Shown here: in pieces, positions 7,284 through 15,334 of the stretch
How the letters are laid out: the number at the start of each line of letters is the position of its first letter
Position numbering within the stretch: position 1 is the first letter of the stretch
The notes under the pieces: generated by a model
What the model was told of the DNA's origin: nothing
What the model saw: the letters and a program-made list of their open reading frames with translations, nothing else
Databases searched by the model: none
Source of the DNA: UBA6918 sp040754425
GTDB taxonomy: Bacteria > Pseudomonadota > Gammaproteobacteria > Burkholderiales > Thiobacillaceae
DNA: 64,000 bases
Assembly (NCBI GenBank): GCA_040754425.1
Contig: JBFMCR010000012.1
Location: forward strand, 62,001 to 126,000
Reading direction: 5' to 3'
Translations under genes and position numbers: made by a program

Positions 7284-7625
7284 TCAGTGTCCGCCCTCTT
7301 TCACCATGTTGATGGTGTACCTGGGAATCTCCACGACCAGATCCTGGTCCGCCACTTTCGCCTGGCAGGACAGTCTTGATTGCGGCTCCAGGCCCCAGGC
7401 CTTGTCGAGCAGGTCTTCCTCTTTCTCTTCGGAAGGCTCGAGCGAGTCGAAGCCTTCGCGCACGATGACGTGGCAGGTGGTGCAGGCGCAGGACTTCTCG
7501 CAGGCGTGCTCGATCTCGATGCCGTTGGCAAGCAGCGTGTCGCAAATGGTTTCGCCTGTCTTGGCTTCGATCACCGCGCCTTCGGGGCACAGTTCGACAT
7601 GCGGCAGTACGATGAGTTGGGGCAT
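7284..7625 (-). CDS. fdx: ISC-type [2Fe-2S] ferredoxin
   Basis: A 113-residue adrenodoxin-type ferredoxin that donates electrons during iron-sulfur cluster assembly. The cluster ligands are visible: Cys42, Cys48 and Cys51 in ACEKSCACTTC, and Cys87 in RLSCQAK. The downstream block EKEEDLLDKAWGLEP is typical of the ISC ferredoxin. It follows hscA by 22 bases in the isc operon. Confidence 0.96.
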   Translation of the reverse strand: MPQLIVLPHVELCPEGAVIEAKTGETICDTLLANGIEIEHACEKSCACTTCHVIVREGFDSLEPSEEKEEDLLDKAWGLEPQSRLSCQAKVADQDLVVEIPRYTINMVKEGGH

Positions 7626-7647
7626 AAAAATAGGGGGCTATTCGTTA

Positions 7648-9519
7648 TTACAGGGAGAGTTCGTCCAGCTTGTGGCCGCGCAGCGCCTTCTTGACGCTTG
7701 CGTCCATGCGCCTTGCGGCAAAACCGGAAGTTGCCTGGTTCAGCGCCTCCACCGCGCGCCTGACGGCCAGGTGGTCGGCTCCGGCCATGGCGGTTTCGAG
7801 CCCGGCGATTTTCGCCTCGATGTCCGCGCGCTCATCGGCGTCGAGCAGTTCTTCGCCGTCCTGTTCCAGCGCGGCGCGCGTGGCCTCGATCAGGCTCTTG
7901 CCCTCGACACGCTGTTCATTGAGCGCGCGCGCCTTCATGTCTTCCTCGGCGTGGGCGTTGGCGTCCTGCAGCATGCCGGCGATCTCGTCGTCCGACAATC
8001 CGTAGGACGGCTTCACCGTGATCGCCGCCTCGATGCCGCTCTTCTGTTCGCGCGCGGAGACCGACAACAGGCCGTCGGCGTCGACCTGGAAAGTGACGCG
8101 GATGCGCGCCGCACCCGCCACCATGGGCGGGATGCCGCGCAGCTCGAATCTGGCGAGCGAGCGGCAGTCGGACACCAGTTCTCGCTCGCCCTGCACCACG
8201 TGAAAGCTCATGGCGGTCTGGCCGTCCTTGAAGGTGGTGAACTCCTGCGCGCGCGCGACGGGGATGGTGGTGTTGCGCGGAATGACCTTCTCCACCAGCC
8301 CCCCCATGGTTTCCAGCCCAAGCGAGAGCGGAATCACGTCGAGCAGCAGCCAGTCGTCTTCCTGCGCGCGGTTGCCGGCCAGCACGTCGGCCTGCATGGC
8401 CGCCCCCAGCGCCACCACCTTGTCGGGGTCGAGGTTGGTGAGCGGCGTCTGGCCGAAGAACTCGCCCACCGCGTGGCGAATGCAGGGCATGCGCGTGGAG
8501 CCGCCCACCATCACCACGCCCTTGACATCCTCCGGCGCGAGGCCGGCATCGCGCAGCGCCTTGCGCGTGGGCGCCAGGGTCTTGTTGACCAGGGTGGCGG
8601 TGATCTCGTTGAACTTGGCTGCGCTCAGGCTTTTGTCCACCAGCTCGCCGGTGGACAAAAGCGCGGTGATGCGCGCCTCGTCGTGCTCGGTCAACTGTTC
8701 CTTGGCTTCGCGCGCACGCGTCAGCAACAGGCGCGTGTCCTTTGCATTCAGAGGCGCAAGATGCGCCTGCTCGACGATCCAGCAGAACACGCGCTGGTCG
8801 AAATCGTCGCCGCCCAGAGCGGAGTCGCCGTTGGTGGACAACACTTCGAACACGCCGCGCGTCAACTTGAGGATGGAAATGTCGAAAGTGCCGCCGCCGA
8901 GATCGTACACCGCGTAGACGCCCTCGGCGGCGTTGTCGAGACCGTAGGCGATGGCGGCCGCGGTGGGTTCGTTGAGCAGCCGCAGCACGTTGAGTCCGGC
9001 AAGCCTGGCCGCATCCTTGGTGGCCTGGCGCTGGGCATCGTCGAAATAGGCCGGCACGGTAATCACCGCTCCGACCAGCTCGCCGCCCAGCGCGCGCTCG
9101 GCACGCTCGCGCAGGACTCTGAGGATTTCGGCGGAAACCTCGACCGGGCTTTTGGCCCCGGCGGCGGTAATCAATTGCACCATGCCCGGCGCGTCGACGA
9201 ACTTGTAGGGATAGCGCCCGGGATCCCCCAGGTCGGCGAGACCGCGGCCCATGAAGCGCTTGACCGAGACGATGGTGTTGTGCGGATCCTCGCTCTGGTG
9301 CGCCTGGGCATCGTAACCCACCTCGACCCTGCCATCTGCCAGGTAGCGCACCACCGAAGGCAGCAGGGAGCGGCCGCGTTCGTCATCCAGCACGCGCGCC
9401 AGCCCGGACTGCACCGAGGCCACCAGCGAATTGGTGGTGCCAAGATCGATGCCGACGGCCAGCCGGTGCTGGTGCGGGGCGGTGGACATGCCGGGTTCGG
9501 AAATCTGCAGCAGGGCCAT
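7648..9519 (-). CDS. hscA: Fe-S cluster assembly chaperone HscA
   Basis: A 623-residue Hsp70-family ATPase dedicated to IscU. It helps release or transfer the cluster from IscU by binding its LPPVK motif. The ATPase motifs VGIDLGTTNSLVAS (about 22-36) and VYDLGGGTFDIS (about 210) and the substrate-binding domain in the last 220 residues are intact. Length and paralog-specific features (position in the isc operon, one base from hscB) favour HscA over DnaK. Confidence 0.96.
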   Translation of the reverse strand: MALLQISEPGMSTAPHQHRLAVGIDLGTTNSLVASVQSGLARVLDDERGRSLLPSVVRYLADGRVEVGYDAQAHQSEDPHNTIVSVKRFMGRGLADLGDPGRYPYKFVDAPGMVQLITAAGAKSPVEVSAEILRVLRERAERALGGELVGAVITVPAYFDDAQRQATKDAARLAGLNVLRLLNEPTAAAIAYGLDNAAEGVYAVYDLGGGTFDISILKLTRGVFEVLSTNGDSALGGDDFDQRVFCWIVEQAHLAPLNAKDTRLLLTRAREAKEQLTEHDEARITALLSTGELVDKSLSAAKFNEITATLVNKTLAPTRKALRDAGLAPEDVKGVVMVGGSTRMPCIRHAVGEFFGQTPLTNLDPDKVVALGAAMQADVLAGNRAQEDDWLLLDVIPLSLGLETMGGLVEKVIPRNTTIPVARAQEFTTFKDGQTAMSFHVVQGERELVSDCRSLARFELRGIPPMVAGAARIRVTFQVDADGLLSVSAREQKSGIEAAITVKPSYGLSDDEIAGMLQDANAHAEEDMKARALNEQRVEGKSLIEATRAALEQDGEELLDADERADIEAKIAGLETAMAGADHLAVRRAVEALNQATSGFAARRMDASVKKALRGHKLDELSL

Positions 9520-9520
9520 A

Positions 9521-10051
9521 TCAGGCGTTTTCCATCTCTTCCTGGGCGTCGCCGATCTCCTCGATCAGCTTGTGCATGAACTTGAGCTTGCGCGCGGTGG
9601 CGGCGGCAGCCTCGTAATCGTTTTCGTCGTCCAGTTCGGCCGCCAACTGCTCTTCCATGCGCTTCGCTTCATTGCGCAGTTCGCGCGCGAGCCTGTCCAG
9701 CGCGGCGACATCACGGGACTGTCGCGCATCGCCGATGGCCTCGCGCCACGCCATCTGCTGCATGAGGAAGTCGGGCGGAAAGCTGGTGTGCTTCTCGGAA
9801 AAAGCCTCGATGCCGTGCAAATGCAGCAGGTAGGCGCCACGCGCAAGCGGCTTCTTCAGGGTCTGGAAGGCCTCGTTGACCCTGGTCGCCCACTGCATGG
9901 ACAGCCGCTTTTCGGTCTCGGAGGCGGCGGCGAAGCGGTCGGGATGCACTTCGTTCTGCAGCTTGCGGTAGGCGGCCTCCAGCTTTTCCGTATCGAGCCG
10001 GAAATGCGCGGGCAGATCGAACAACTGGAAGTGGTTGGCGTGGAAATCCAT
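9521..10051 (-). CDS. hscB: Fe-S cluster assembly J-domain co-chaperone HscB
   Basis: A 176-residue J-protein that delivers IscU to HscA and stimulates its ATPase. The N-terminal J domain (about 1-75) has the HPD motif in NEVHPDRFA near residue 37. The C-terminal three-helix domain contains FLMQQMAWREAI, the HscB segment that contacts IscU. It ends one base before hscA. Confidence 0.95.
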   Translation of the reverse strand: MDFHANHFQLFDLPAHFRLDTEKLEAAYRKLQNEVHPDRFAAASETEKRLSMQWATRVNEAFQTLKKPLARGAYLLHLHGIEAFSEKHTSFPPDFLMQQMAWREAIGDARQSRDVAALDRLARELRNEAKRMEEQLAAELDDENDYEAAAATARKLKFMHKLIEEIGDAQEEMENA

Positions 10052-10055
10052 GATT

Positions 10056-10168
10056 TAGGGGTCAGGGGTCGGGGATCAGGATTCAGGGAATGGGCTTCGC
10101 GCTTTAACATTGCGCAGCCTGTGGCCGCGCAACCCCTGATCCCTGTCCCCTGAATCCTGACCCCTGAA
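10056..10168. repeat. Heptamer-based inverted repeat filling the hscB-iscA gap
   Basis: Left arm 10056-10090 and right arm 10132-10168 are each built of degenerate 7-base units (GGGGTCA, GGGATCA, GGATTCA; then CTGATCC, CTGTCCC, CTGAATC, CTGACCC). The arms are roughly complementary to each other, so the mRNA could form a long imperfect hairpin between iscA and hscB. It occupies nearly the whole intercistronic space. Confidence 0.72.
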
Positions 10169-10170
10169 AA

Positions 10171-10494
10171 TCAAACGTTGAACGACTCCCCGCAGCCGCA
10201 GGTATTCTTCACATTGGGGTTGTTGAATTTGAAACCCTCGTTCAGGCCTTCGCGCGTGAAGTCCAGTTCGGTGCCGTCGAGGTAGGCCAGACTCTTGGGG
10301 TCGACGAATACGGTGACGCCATTGCTGTCGAAACGGATGTCATCAGGCTGCACCTCGTCGACGAATTCCAGCTTGTAGGCCATGCCCGAGCAGCCGGTGG
10401 TGCGCACGCCCAGGCGCAGGCCGATGCCCTTGCCGCGCCTGGCGAGGAAGTTGCTGACGTGTTTGGCCGCGCTTTCGGTAACGGTAATCGCCAT
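10171..10494 (-). CDS. iscA: A-type Fe-S carrier IscA
   Basis: A 107-residue HesB/IscA-family scaffold/carrier protein. The three conserved cysteines are present: Cys35 in RTTGCSGMAY and the pair in NTCGCGESF at the C-terminus. Length and sequence (MAITVTESAAKHVSNFL) match IscA closely. Co-directional with iscU, 8 bases downstream of it. Confidence 0.96.
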   Translation of the reverse strand: MAITVTESAAKHVSNFLARRGKGIGLRLGVRTTGCSGMAYKLEFVDEVQPDDIRFDSNGVTVFVDPKSLAYLDGTELDFTREGLNEGFKFNNPNVKNTCGCGESFNV

Positions 10495-10502
10495 GTCTTA
10501 CC

Positions 10503-10946
10503 TCAGGCGTTGGCTGCTTTGGCTTCGGCTTGTGCGGCTACGCCGTGCCCGGCCTGAATTCCGCCGGCTTCGCTGTGCTTGGCCTTGTAATCGGCTACCG
10601 CCGCCTTGATGGCGTCTTCGGCCAGGATAGAGCAATGTATCTTCACCGGCGGCAGCGCGAGTTCTTCGGCGATCGCGGTGTTCTTGATTTCCATGGCCTG
10701 GTCGAGGGTCTTGCCCTTCACCCATTCGGTGACGAGCGAAGAGGAAGCAATGGCGGAACCGCAGCCGTAGGTCTTGAACCTGGCGTCTTCGATGATGCCC
10801 TGTTCGTTCACCTTGATCTGCAGCTTCATAACGTCGCCGCAGGCGGGCGCGCCGACCATGCCGGTGCCGACGTCATCCGCATTGTCGAAGGAACCCACAT
10901 TGCGTGGATTTTCGTAGTGGTCGAGAACCTTGTCACTGTATGCCAT
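10503..10946 (-). CDS. iscU: Fe-S cluster scaffold protein IscU, with a C-terminal extension
   Basis: The scaffold on which IscS and ferredoxin build [2Fe-2S] and [4Fe-4S] clusters. Ligand cysteines Cys36, Cys62 and Cys105 and the HscA recognition motif LPPVK (98-102) are intact. The 147-residue product is about 19 residues longer than the usual 128: after ADYKAKHSEA it carries an Ala/Gln-rich tail (GGIQAGHGVAAQAEAKAANA) that looks disordered. The tail is in frame and the gene ends 8 bases before iscA. Confidence 0.96.
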   Translation of the reverse strand: MAYSDKVLDHYENPRNVGSFDNADDVGTGMVGAPACGDVMKLQIKVNEQGIIEDARFKTYGCGSAIASSSLVTEWVKGKTLDQAMEIKNTAIAEELALPPVKIHCSILAEDAIKAAVADYKAKHSEAGGIQAGHGVAAQAEAKAANA

Positions 10947-10977
10947 TTTGTTGCTCCTTATCAGTCGCTTGTCATGT

Positions 10978-11085
10978 GTCGGGATTCAGGGGCAGGGGCT
11001 TTTGTGCGGCCTAAAGCCGCGCAAATTCAACAAGGCGCGAAGCACAAGGCCCCCCTGAATCCTGAATCCCGACCCCTGACCCCTA
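10978..11085. repeat. Heptamer-based inverted repeat filling the iscU-iscS gap
   Basis: The left arm starts GTCGGGATTCAGGGGCAGGG and the right arm (11041-11085) reads back through CTGAAT, CTGAATC, CCGACC and CTGACC units, ending at the iscS stop. A small inner hairpin (GCGGC, loop CTAAA, GCCGC) sits near 11006-11020. Same family as the hscB-iscA element. Confidence 0.7.
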
Positions 11086-12297
11086 TCAATGTGCCGCCCA
11101 TTGCACGGTGTTCAGATCGATGCCCGACTTCACCATCTCCCACAGCGGCGACATTTCGCGCAGCTTGGCGACCTGTTTCTTCACCAGATCGACGGTGTAG
11201 TCGATTTCCTCTTCGGTGGTGAAGCGGCCGATGGTGAAACGGATCGAGGAATGCGCCAGCTCGTCGTTGCGGCCCAGCGCCTTCAGCACGTAGGACGGCT
11301 CCAGGCTGGCCGAGGTGCAGGCCGAGCCGGAAGATACCGCCACGTCCTTGATCGCCATCATCAGCGATTCGCCCTCGACATAGGCGAAGCTGATGTTGAG
11401 GTTGCCTGGAATGCGGTGCTCCATGTCGCCGTTGACCACGGTTTCTTCCATTTCCGACAGGCCCTTGTAGAGCTTGTCGCGCAGCATGCGGATGCGCTCG
11501 TTCTCGCTGGCCATTTCCTCTTTTGCAATCCGGAAGGCTTCGCCCATGCCCACGATCTGGTGCGTGGCAAGCGTGCCGGAACGCATGCCGCGCTCGTGGC
11601 CGCCGCCGTGCATCTGCGCTTCCAGGCGAATCCTGGGCTTCCTGCGCACGTAGAGGGCGCCGATGCCCTTGGGTCCGTAGGTCTTGTGCGCCGAGAAGGA
11701 CATCAGGTCCACCTTCAATTTCTGCAAGTCGATCTCGACCTTGCCGGTGGCCTGCGCCGCGTCGACGTGAAAGATCACGCCCTTGGAACGGCAGATTTCG
11801 CCGATGGCGGCGATGTCCTGGATCACGCCGATCTCGTTGTTGACGAACATGACCGAGGCCAGGACGGTATCGGGACGGATGGCCGCCTTGAATTTTTCCA
11901 GGTCGACGAGGCCGTCGGGCTCGGGCATCAGGTAGGTGACCTCGAAGCCTTCGCGCTCGAGTTCGCGGCAGGGGTCGAGCACGGCCTTGTGCTCGGTCAT
12001 CACGGTGATGATGTGCTTGCCCTTGGTGCCGGCATAGAAGTGCGCGGCGCCCTTGATGGCGAGATTGTTGGATTCGGTCGCGCCGGAGGTCCACACGATC
12101 TCCTTGGCGTCGGCGTTGACCAGGGCCGCGACCTGCTCGCGCGCCTCTTCCACGGCCTTCTCGGCTTCCCAGCCGTAGGCATGCGAGCGCGAAGCCGGAT
12201 TGCCGAATTTTTCCGTCAGATAGGGAATCATTTTTTCCGCCACGCGCGGATCGACCGGAGTGGTGGCGGAGTAGTCGAGATAGATGGGAAATTTCAT
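11086..12297 (-). CDS. iscS: Cysteine desulfurase IscS
   Basis: A 403-residue PLP-dependent enzyme that converts cysteine to alanine and passes persulfide sulfur to IscU and tRNA-thiolation enzymes. The PLP-lysine region SFSAHKTYGPKGIGALYV (about 200-220) and the catalytic Cys loop SGSACTSASLEPSYVL (about 325-340) are intact. The start MKFPIYLDYSATTPVDPRV at 12297 is the family N-terminus; upstream in-frame codons run into the gap behind iscR. It starts 16 bases after the iscR stop. Confidence 0.97.
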   Translation of the reverse strand: MKFPIYLDYSATTPVDPRVAEKMIPYLTEKFGNPASRSHAYGWEAEKAVEEAREQVAALVNADAKEIVWTSGATESNNLAIKGAAHFYAGTKGKHIITVMTEHKAVLDPCRELEREGFEVTYLMPEPDGLVDLEKFKAAIRPDTVLASVMFVNNEIGVIQDIAAIGEICRSKGVIFHVDAAQATGKVEIDLQKLKVDLMSFSAHKTYGPKGIGALYVRRKPRIRLEAQMHGGGHERGMRSGTLATHQIVGMGEAFRIAKEEMASENERIRMLRDKLYKGLSEMEETVVNGDMEHRIPGNLNISFAYVEGESLMMAIKDVAVSSGSACTSASLEPSYVLKALGRNDELAHSSIRFTIGRFTTEEEIDYTVDLVKKQVAKLREMSPLWEMVKSGIDLNTVQWAAH

Positions 12298-12313
12298 GTT
12301 GCTTTCACCCTGA

Positions 12314-12781
12314 TCAAAAAGTGGCGGCGACCTTGGCACCACGCCGGGCATCCGGCATCGTCGAGACATTCTGCTTTTCCTGCTGCTTGGTGACCAGTTC
12401 TGCCAGCGTCACGGAATCCAGGTATTCGTAGATTTTCTGGTTGAGATTGGTCCACAACTCGTGGGTCATGCAGCGATGGTCTTCGTGGCAGTTTTCCTTG
12501 CCGCCGCACTGGGTGGCGTCGACCGGCTCGTCCACCGCGCGGATGATGTCGGCCACGGACACCGTCTCCATCGGCTTGGCCAGGGTATAGCCGCCGCCGG
12601 GGCCGCGCACGCTGTCTACCAGATGATGGCGGCGCAGCTTGCCGAACAATTGCTCCAGGTAGGACAGCGAAATATCCTGACGCTCGCTGATACCCGCAAG
12701 CGTAACGGGGCCTTTGCCGTGGCGCAAGGCCAGGTCCAGCATGGCAGTAACCGCAAAACGTCCTTTAGTCGTCAGTCTCAT
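12314..12781 (-). CDS. iscR: Rrf2-family Fe-S regulator IscR
   Basis: A 155-residue [2Fe-2S] repressor that senses cluster demand and autoregulates the isc operon. The winged helix covers about 1-60 (MRLTTKGRFAVTAMLDLAL, SLSYLEQLFGKLRRHHLV). Cluster ligands Cys92, Cys98, Cys104 and His107 are present with the C-X5-C-X5-C-X2-H spacing of IscR. First gene of the isc operon, preceded by two IscR-type boxes that overlap the end of cysE. Confidence 0.96.
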   Translation of the reverse strand: MRLTTKGRFAVTAMLDLALRHGKGPVTLAGISERQDISLSYLEQLFGKLRRHHLVDSVRGPGGGYTLAKPMETVSVADIIRAVDEPVDATQCGGKENCHEDHRCMTHELWTNLNQKIYEYLDSVTLAELVTKQQEKQNVSTMPDARRGAKVAATF

Positions 12782-12816
12782 GATGGTTCACCCGTGGGAA
12801 GTGGCTGAAATATAAA

Positions 12817-12841
12817 ATTCCCGATCATTTCAGTCAACTAT
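12817..12841 (-). promoter_or_regulatory. IscR type 1 box upstream of iscR (proximal)
   Basis: Read on the minus strand, the 25-mer beginning ATAGTTGACTGAAATGATCG agrees with the Fe-S-dependent IscR consensus (ATASYYGACT...AGTCRRSTAT) at about 22 of 25 positions. It lies 36 bases upstream of the iscR start, as expected for autorepression. Confidence 0.75.
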
Positions 12842-12846
12842 TGTAG

Positions 12847-12871
12847 TTACCCGAGCAAATTAGTCAACAAT
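12847..12871 (-). promoter_or_regulatory. IscR type 1 box upstream of iscR (distal, overlaps the cysE end)
   Basis: Read on the minus strand, the site begins ATTGTTGACTAATTTGCTCG and matches the same consensus at about 21 of 25 positions. It overlaps the last codons of cysE. Two tandem boxes suggest cooperative binding. Confidence 0.68.
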
Positions 12872-13609
12872 TTTGTTCAATTGTTCCGGATCGAAGTCGT
12901 CCCTGGCCTTCTGCGCCTCGGAAAGCTGCACGCCCAGCTGTTCCAGCTGGGCCATGACCTCGGCCAGCTTCCGGTCCATGTGCGCCGCATGGTCGATCAG
13001 CCCGTGCACCGCCTTCACCATGGGATCGTTCATGTCGGACGAGATGGCATAAGCCGAAAACCCCATTTTTCTGGCCTGGTCGTCGCGCGCGCGGCTCGTC
13101 TCGTCCAGGATGCGCGCGGGAATGCCAACCGCCGTTGCGCCGTCCGGCACGTCCTTCACCACCACCGCGTTGGAGCCCACGCGCGCTTCGCGGCCGATGG
13201 TGATGGGGCCGAGTATCTTGGCGCCCGCCCCCACCACCACGCCCGGCATCAGGGTGGGATGGCGCTTGCCCTTGTTCCAGGAAGTGCCGCCCAGGGTGAC
13301 GCCGTGGTAGAGCGTGCAGTCGTCGCCAATCTCCGCGGTCTCGCCAATCACCACGCCCATGCCGTGGTCGATGAACACGCGCCGGCCGATGGTGGCGCCG
13401 GGATGTATCTCGATGCCAGTGATCCAGCGCGCGAAGTAGGACAGCCAGCGTGCCAGCCACTTGAACCCCATCCCCCACAACCGATGCGACAGGCGGTGAA
13501 ACAGGATGGCATGAAAGCCCGGATAAGTCGTGACGACCTCGAACACCGAGCGCGCGGCCGGATCGCGGTCAAAAACGACAGAGATTTCCTCTTTGAGCCT
13601 GGCAAACAT
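12860..13609 (-). CDS. cysE: Serine O-acetyltransferase CysE
   Basis: Makes O-acetylserine from serine and acetyl-CoA, the first committed step of cysteine synthesis. The 249-residue protein has the left-handed hexapeptide-repeat fold (about 65-165: GIEIHPGATIGRRVFIDHGMGVVIGETAEIGDDCTL...), the catalytic His in IDHGMG, and the trimer-core segment GGTSWNKGKRHPTL. The C-terminal helix (about 180-249) is a variable extension. Immediately upstream of iscR and preceded by its own IscR-type box, so cysteine supply is probably tied to Fe-S demand. Confidence 0.95.
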   Translation of the reverse strand: MFARLKEEISVVFDRDPAARSVFEVVTTYPGFHAILFHRLSHRLWGMGFKWLARWLSYFARWITGIEIHPGATIGRRVFIDHGMGVVIGETAEIGDDCTLYHGVTLGGTSWNKGKRHPTLMPGVVVGAGAKILGPITIGREARVGSNAVVVKDVPDGATAVGIPARILDETSRARDDQARKMGFSAYAISSDMNDPMVKAVHGLIDHAAHMDRKLAEVMAQLEQLGVQLSEAQKARDDFDPEQLNKIVD

Positions 13610-13621
13610 GGATAGGGACTG

Positions 13622-13647
13622 TTTTCCGACTAATTCAGTCGATTATT
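13622..13647 (-). promoter_or_regulatory. IscR type 1 box upstream of cysE
   Basis: On the minus strand the site contains ATAATCGACTGAATTAGTCG followed by GAAAA, the best match in the window to the IscR type 1 consensus including both GACT/AGTC halves. It sits between trmJ and cysE, 13 bases upstream of the cysE start. Confidence 0.8.
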
Positions 13648-14386
13648 TTACCCGAACATGCTTGCGGCTTTCCACGGCCGAAAGCAGTCCCCTCAGAATG
13701 TTGATTTCTTCCTTCTGCAGGCGGGTGCGGGAAAACAGCCTTCGCAGCTTGGGCATCAAGCGCTTGGGCGAGGCGGGATCGAGAAAACCGATCTCGATCA
13801 GGGTCTTTTCCAGGTGCGCGTAGAAGCGCTCGACTTCGGCAAGGTCGGCCGCATCCAGTTCGGGTTGTGCGAAAGATTCTGACAGCGCGCTGCGCCGCAG
13901 TTCATAGGTCATCACCTGCACCGCCGCACCCAGGTTGAGCGAGCTGTATTCGGGATTGGCGGGAATGGTCATCAGGGCCTGGCAGCGGGCCAGCTCCTCT
14001 TTGGAAAGGCCGAAAGTCTCGTTGCCGAAGACGAAGGCCACATCGCCCGCTTGCCCCTCGGCCAGTGCCTGGCGTGCTGCCTCATGCGGCGTCAGCAGCG
14101 CCGTCTGCAAATCGCGCTGCCGGGTGGACGTGCCGATTGCCAGCACGCATCCGGCCAGCGCCGCTTCCAGCGAATCGCACACTCTGGCCTGTTCCAGCAC
14201 GTCCACCGCGCCGGAGGCCAGGGCCTCGGCATCCGGGTGGGGAAATTTCTTCGGGCTGACAAGATAGAGTTGCGACAAGCCCATGGTCTTCATGGCGCGC
14301 GCCGCCGCGCCGATGTTGCCGGGGTGTCTGGGGCGGCACAGCACGATGCGGATATTGGAAAGAAGGTTCCGGGATTCGGCGGCCAT
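13643..14386 (-). CDS. trmJ: tRNA (cytidine/uridine-2'-O-)-methyltransferase TrmJ
   Basis: A 247-residue SPOUT-family methyltransferase that 2'-O-methylates position 32 of tRNAs. The SPOUT knot is visible: NIRIVLCRPRHPGNIGAAARAMKTMG at the N-terminus, VAFVFGNETFGLSKEEL (about 117-133) and IPANPEYSSLNLGAAVQVMTYE (about 142-163). The C-terminal extension is helical. The trmJ-cysE-iscR order is common in betaproteobacteria. It diverges from suhB. Confidence 0.93.
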   Translation of the reverse strand: MAAESRNLLSNIRIVLCRPRHPGNIGAAARAMKTMGLSQLYLVSPKKFPHPDAEALASGAVDVLEQARVCDSLEAALAGCVLAIGTSTRQRDLQTALLTPHEAARQALAEGQAGDVAFVFGNETFGLSKEELARCQALMTIPANPEYSSLNLGAAVQVMTYELRRSALSESFAQPELDAADLAEVERFYAHLEKTLIEIGFLDPASPKRLMPKLRRLFSRTRLQKEEINILRGLLSAVESRKHVRVK

Positions 14387-14428
14387 GATTTAAAATAGCG
14401 CTTTGCTCTTTAATGAAGTTGCCGTCAC

Positions 14429-15232
14429 ATGCATCCCATGCTCAATACGGCGGTGAAAGCCGCCCGCAGGGCCGGGGCGATCATCAATCGCGCCGCCAAT
14501 GACATCGACCGTCTGACCATCCAGTCCAAGCGCCCGCGCGACTATGTCAGCGAGGTCGACCGCGTCGCCGAACAGTCCATCATCGAAACCCTGCTCGACG
14601 CCTATCCCGGCCACGGGATTCTAGCAGAGGAGTCCGGCCGCTCCGGCGGCGGGGACCATGTGTGGGTGATCGACCCGCTCGACGGCACTACCAACTTCCT
14701 GCACGGCCTGCCGCAGTACGCGGTGTCCATCGCGCTGCTGCACAAGGGCGTGCTCACGCACGCCGTGGTCTACGATCCGGCGCGCAACGAACTTTTCACC
14801 GCCACGCGCGGCGCCGGCGCCTTCCTCAACGATCGCCGCATCCGCGTATCCAGGCAGCACAAGATGGACGACGCCCTCATCGGCACCGGCTTTCCCTTCC
14901 GCGAGTTCCGCCATGCCGACGCCTACCTCGCCATGTTCCGCGACATGATGCTGAAGACCGCCGGCCTCAGACGCCCCGGCGCCGCCTCGCTCGACCTCGC
15001 CTGGGTCGCGTGCGGCCGTTACGACGGCTTCTTCGAACTGGGCCTAAGCCCCTGGGACCTCGCCGCCGGCGCGCTTTTGGTGCTCGAAGCCGGCGGGCTG
15101 GTCGGCGACTTCCAGGGCAACGACACCTATCTCAAATCCGGCCACATCGTCGCCGCCAACCCCAAAATCTTCGGCCAGATGCTGCCGGTGTTCGCGCCGC
15201 ACTTGACCCAGGCCATCCGCGCGGTCGAATAA
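14429..15232 (+). CDS. suhB: Inositol monophosphatase family protein SuhB
   Basis: A 267-residue Mg-dependent phosphatase. In enterobacteria SuhB also acts in rRNA transcription antitermination. The metal-binding motifs are intact: ILAEESG (about 64-70), WVIDPLDGTTNFLHG (about 78-92) and SPWDLAAGALLVLEAGG (about 208-224). Divergent from trmJ, with a TAAAAT -10-like element at 14391-14396. A nucleotide or PAP phosphatase role (CysQ) is less likely because the sequence tracks SuhB. Confidence 0.93.
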   Translation: MHPMLNTAVKAARRAGAIINRAANDIDRLTIQSKRPRDYVSEVDRVAEQSIIETLLDAYPGHGILAEESGRSGGGDHVWVIDPLDGTTNFLHGLPQYAVSIALLHKGVLTHAVVYDPARNELFTATRGAGAFLNDRRIRVSRQHKMDDALIGTGFPFREFRHADAYLAMFRDMMLKTAGLRRPGAASLDLAWVACGRYDGFFELGLSPWDLAAGALLVLEAGGLVGDFQGNDTYLKSGHIVAANPKIFGQMLPVFAPHLTQAIRAVE

Positions 15233-15303
15233 GCCTCTGCGGATGAGTCTTGTCGCTGTTTTTTCGGCCTCGTCATAAAAACCGCAAGGCGGCTTAATCC
15301 CGG

Positions 15304-15309
15304 TAAAAT
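15304..15309 (+). promoter_or_regulatory. Putative -10 element of the accessory gene block
   Basis: TAAAAT preceded by CCGG lies 25 bases upstream of the GTG start at 15335 and 9 bases upstream of its AAGGAG. The same GTAAAAT element occurs before mutS (20231-20237), yhbY (52125-52131) and hrcA (63540-63546), so it looks like the local promoter type. No good -35 is visible. Confidence 0.4.
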
Positions 15310-15334
15310 GCCCAATGGAAGGAGTCGGGGGACA

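Noticed and set aside
7648..9519. DnaK for the Hsp70 gene
   Set aside because: It lies between hscB and fdx and is clearly the HscA paralog; dnaK is expected near hrcA beyond the right edge.
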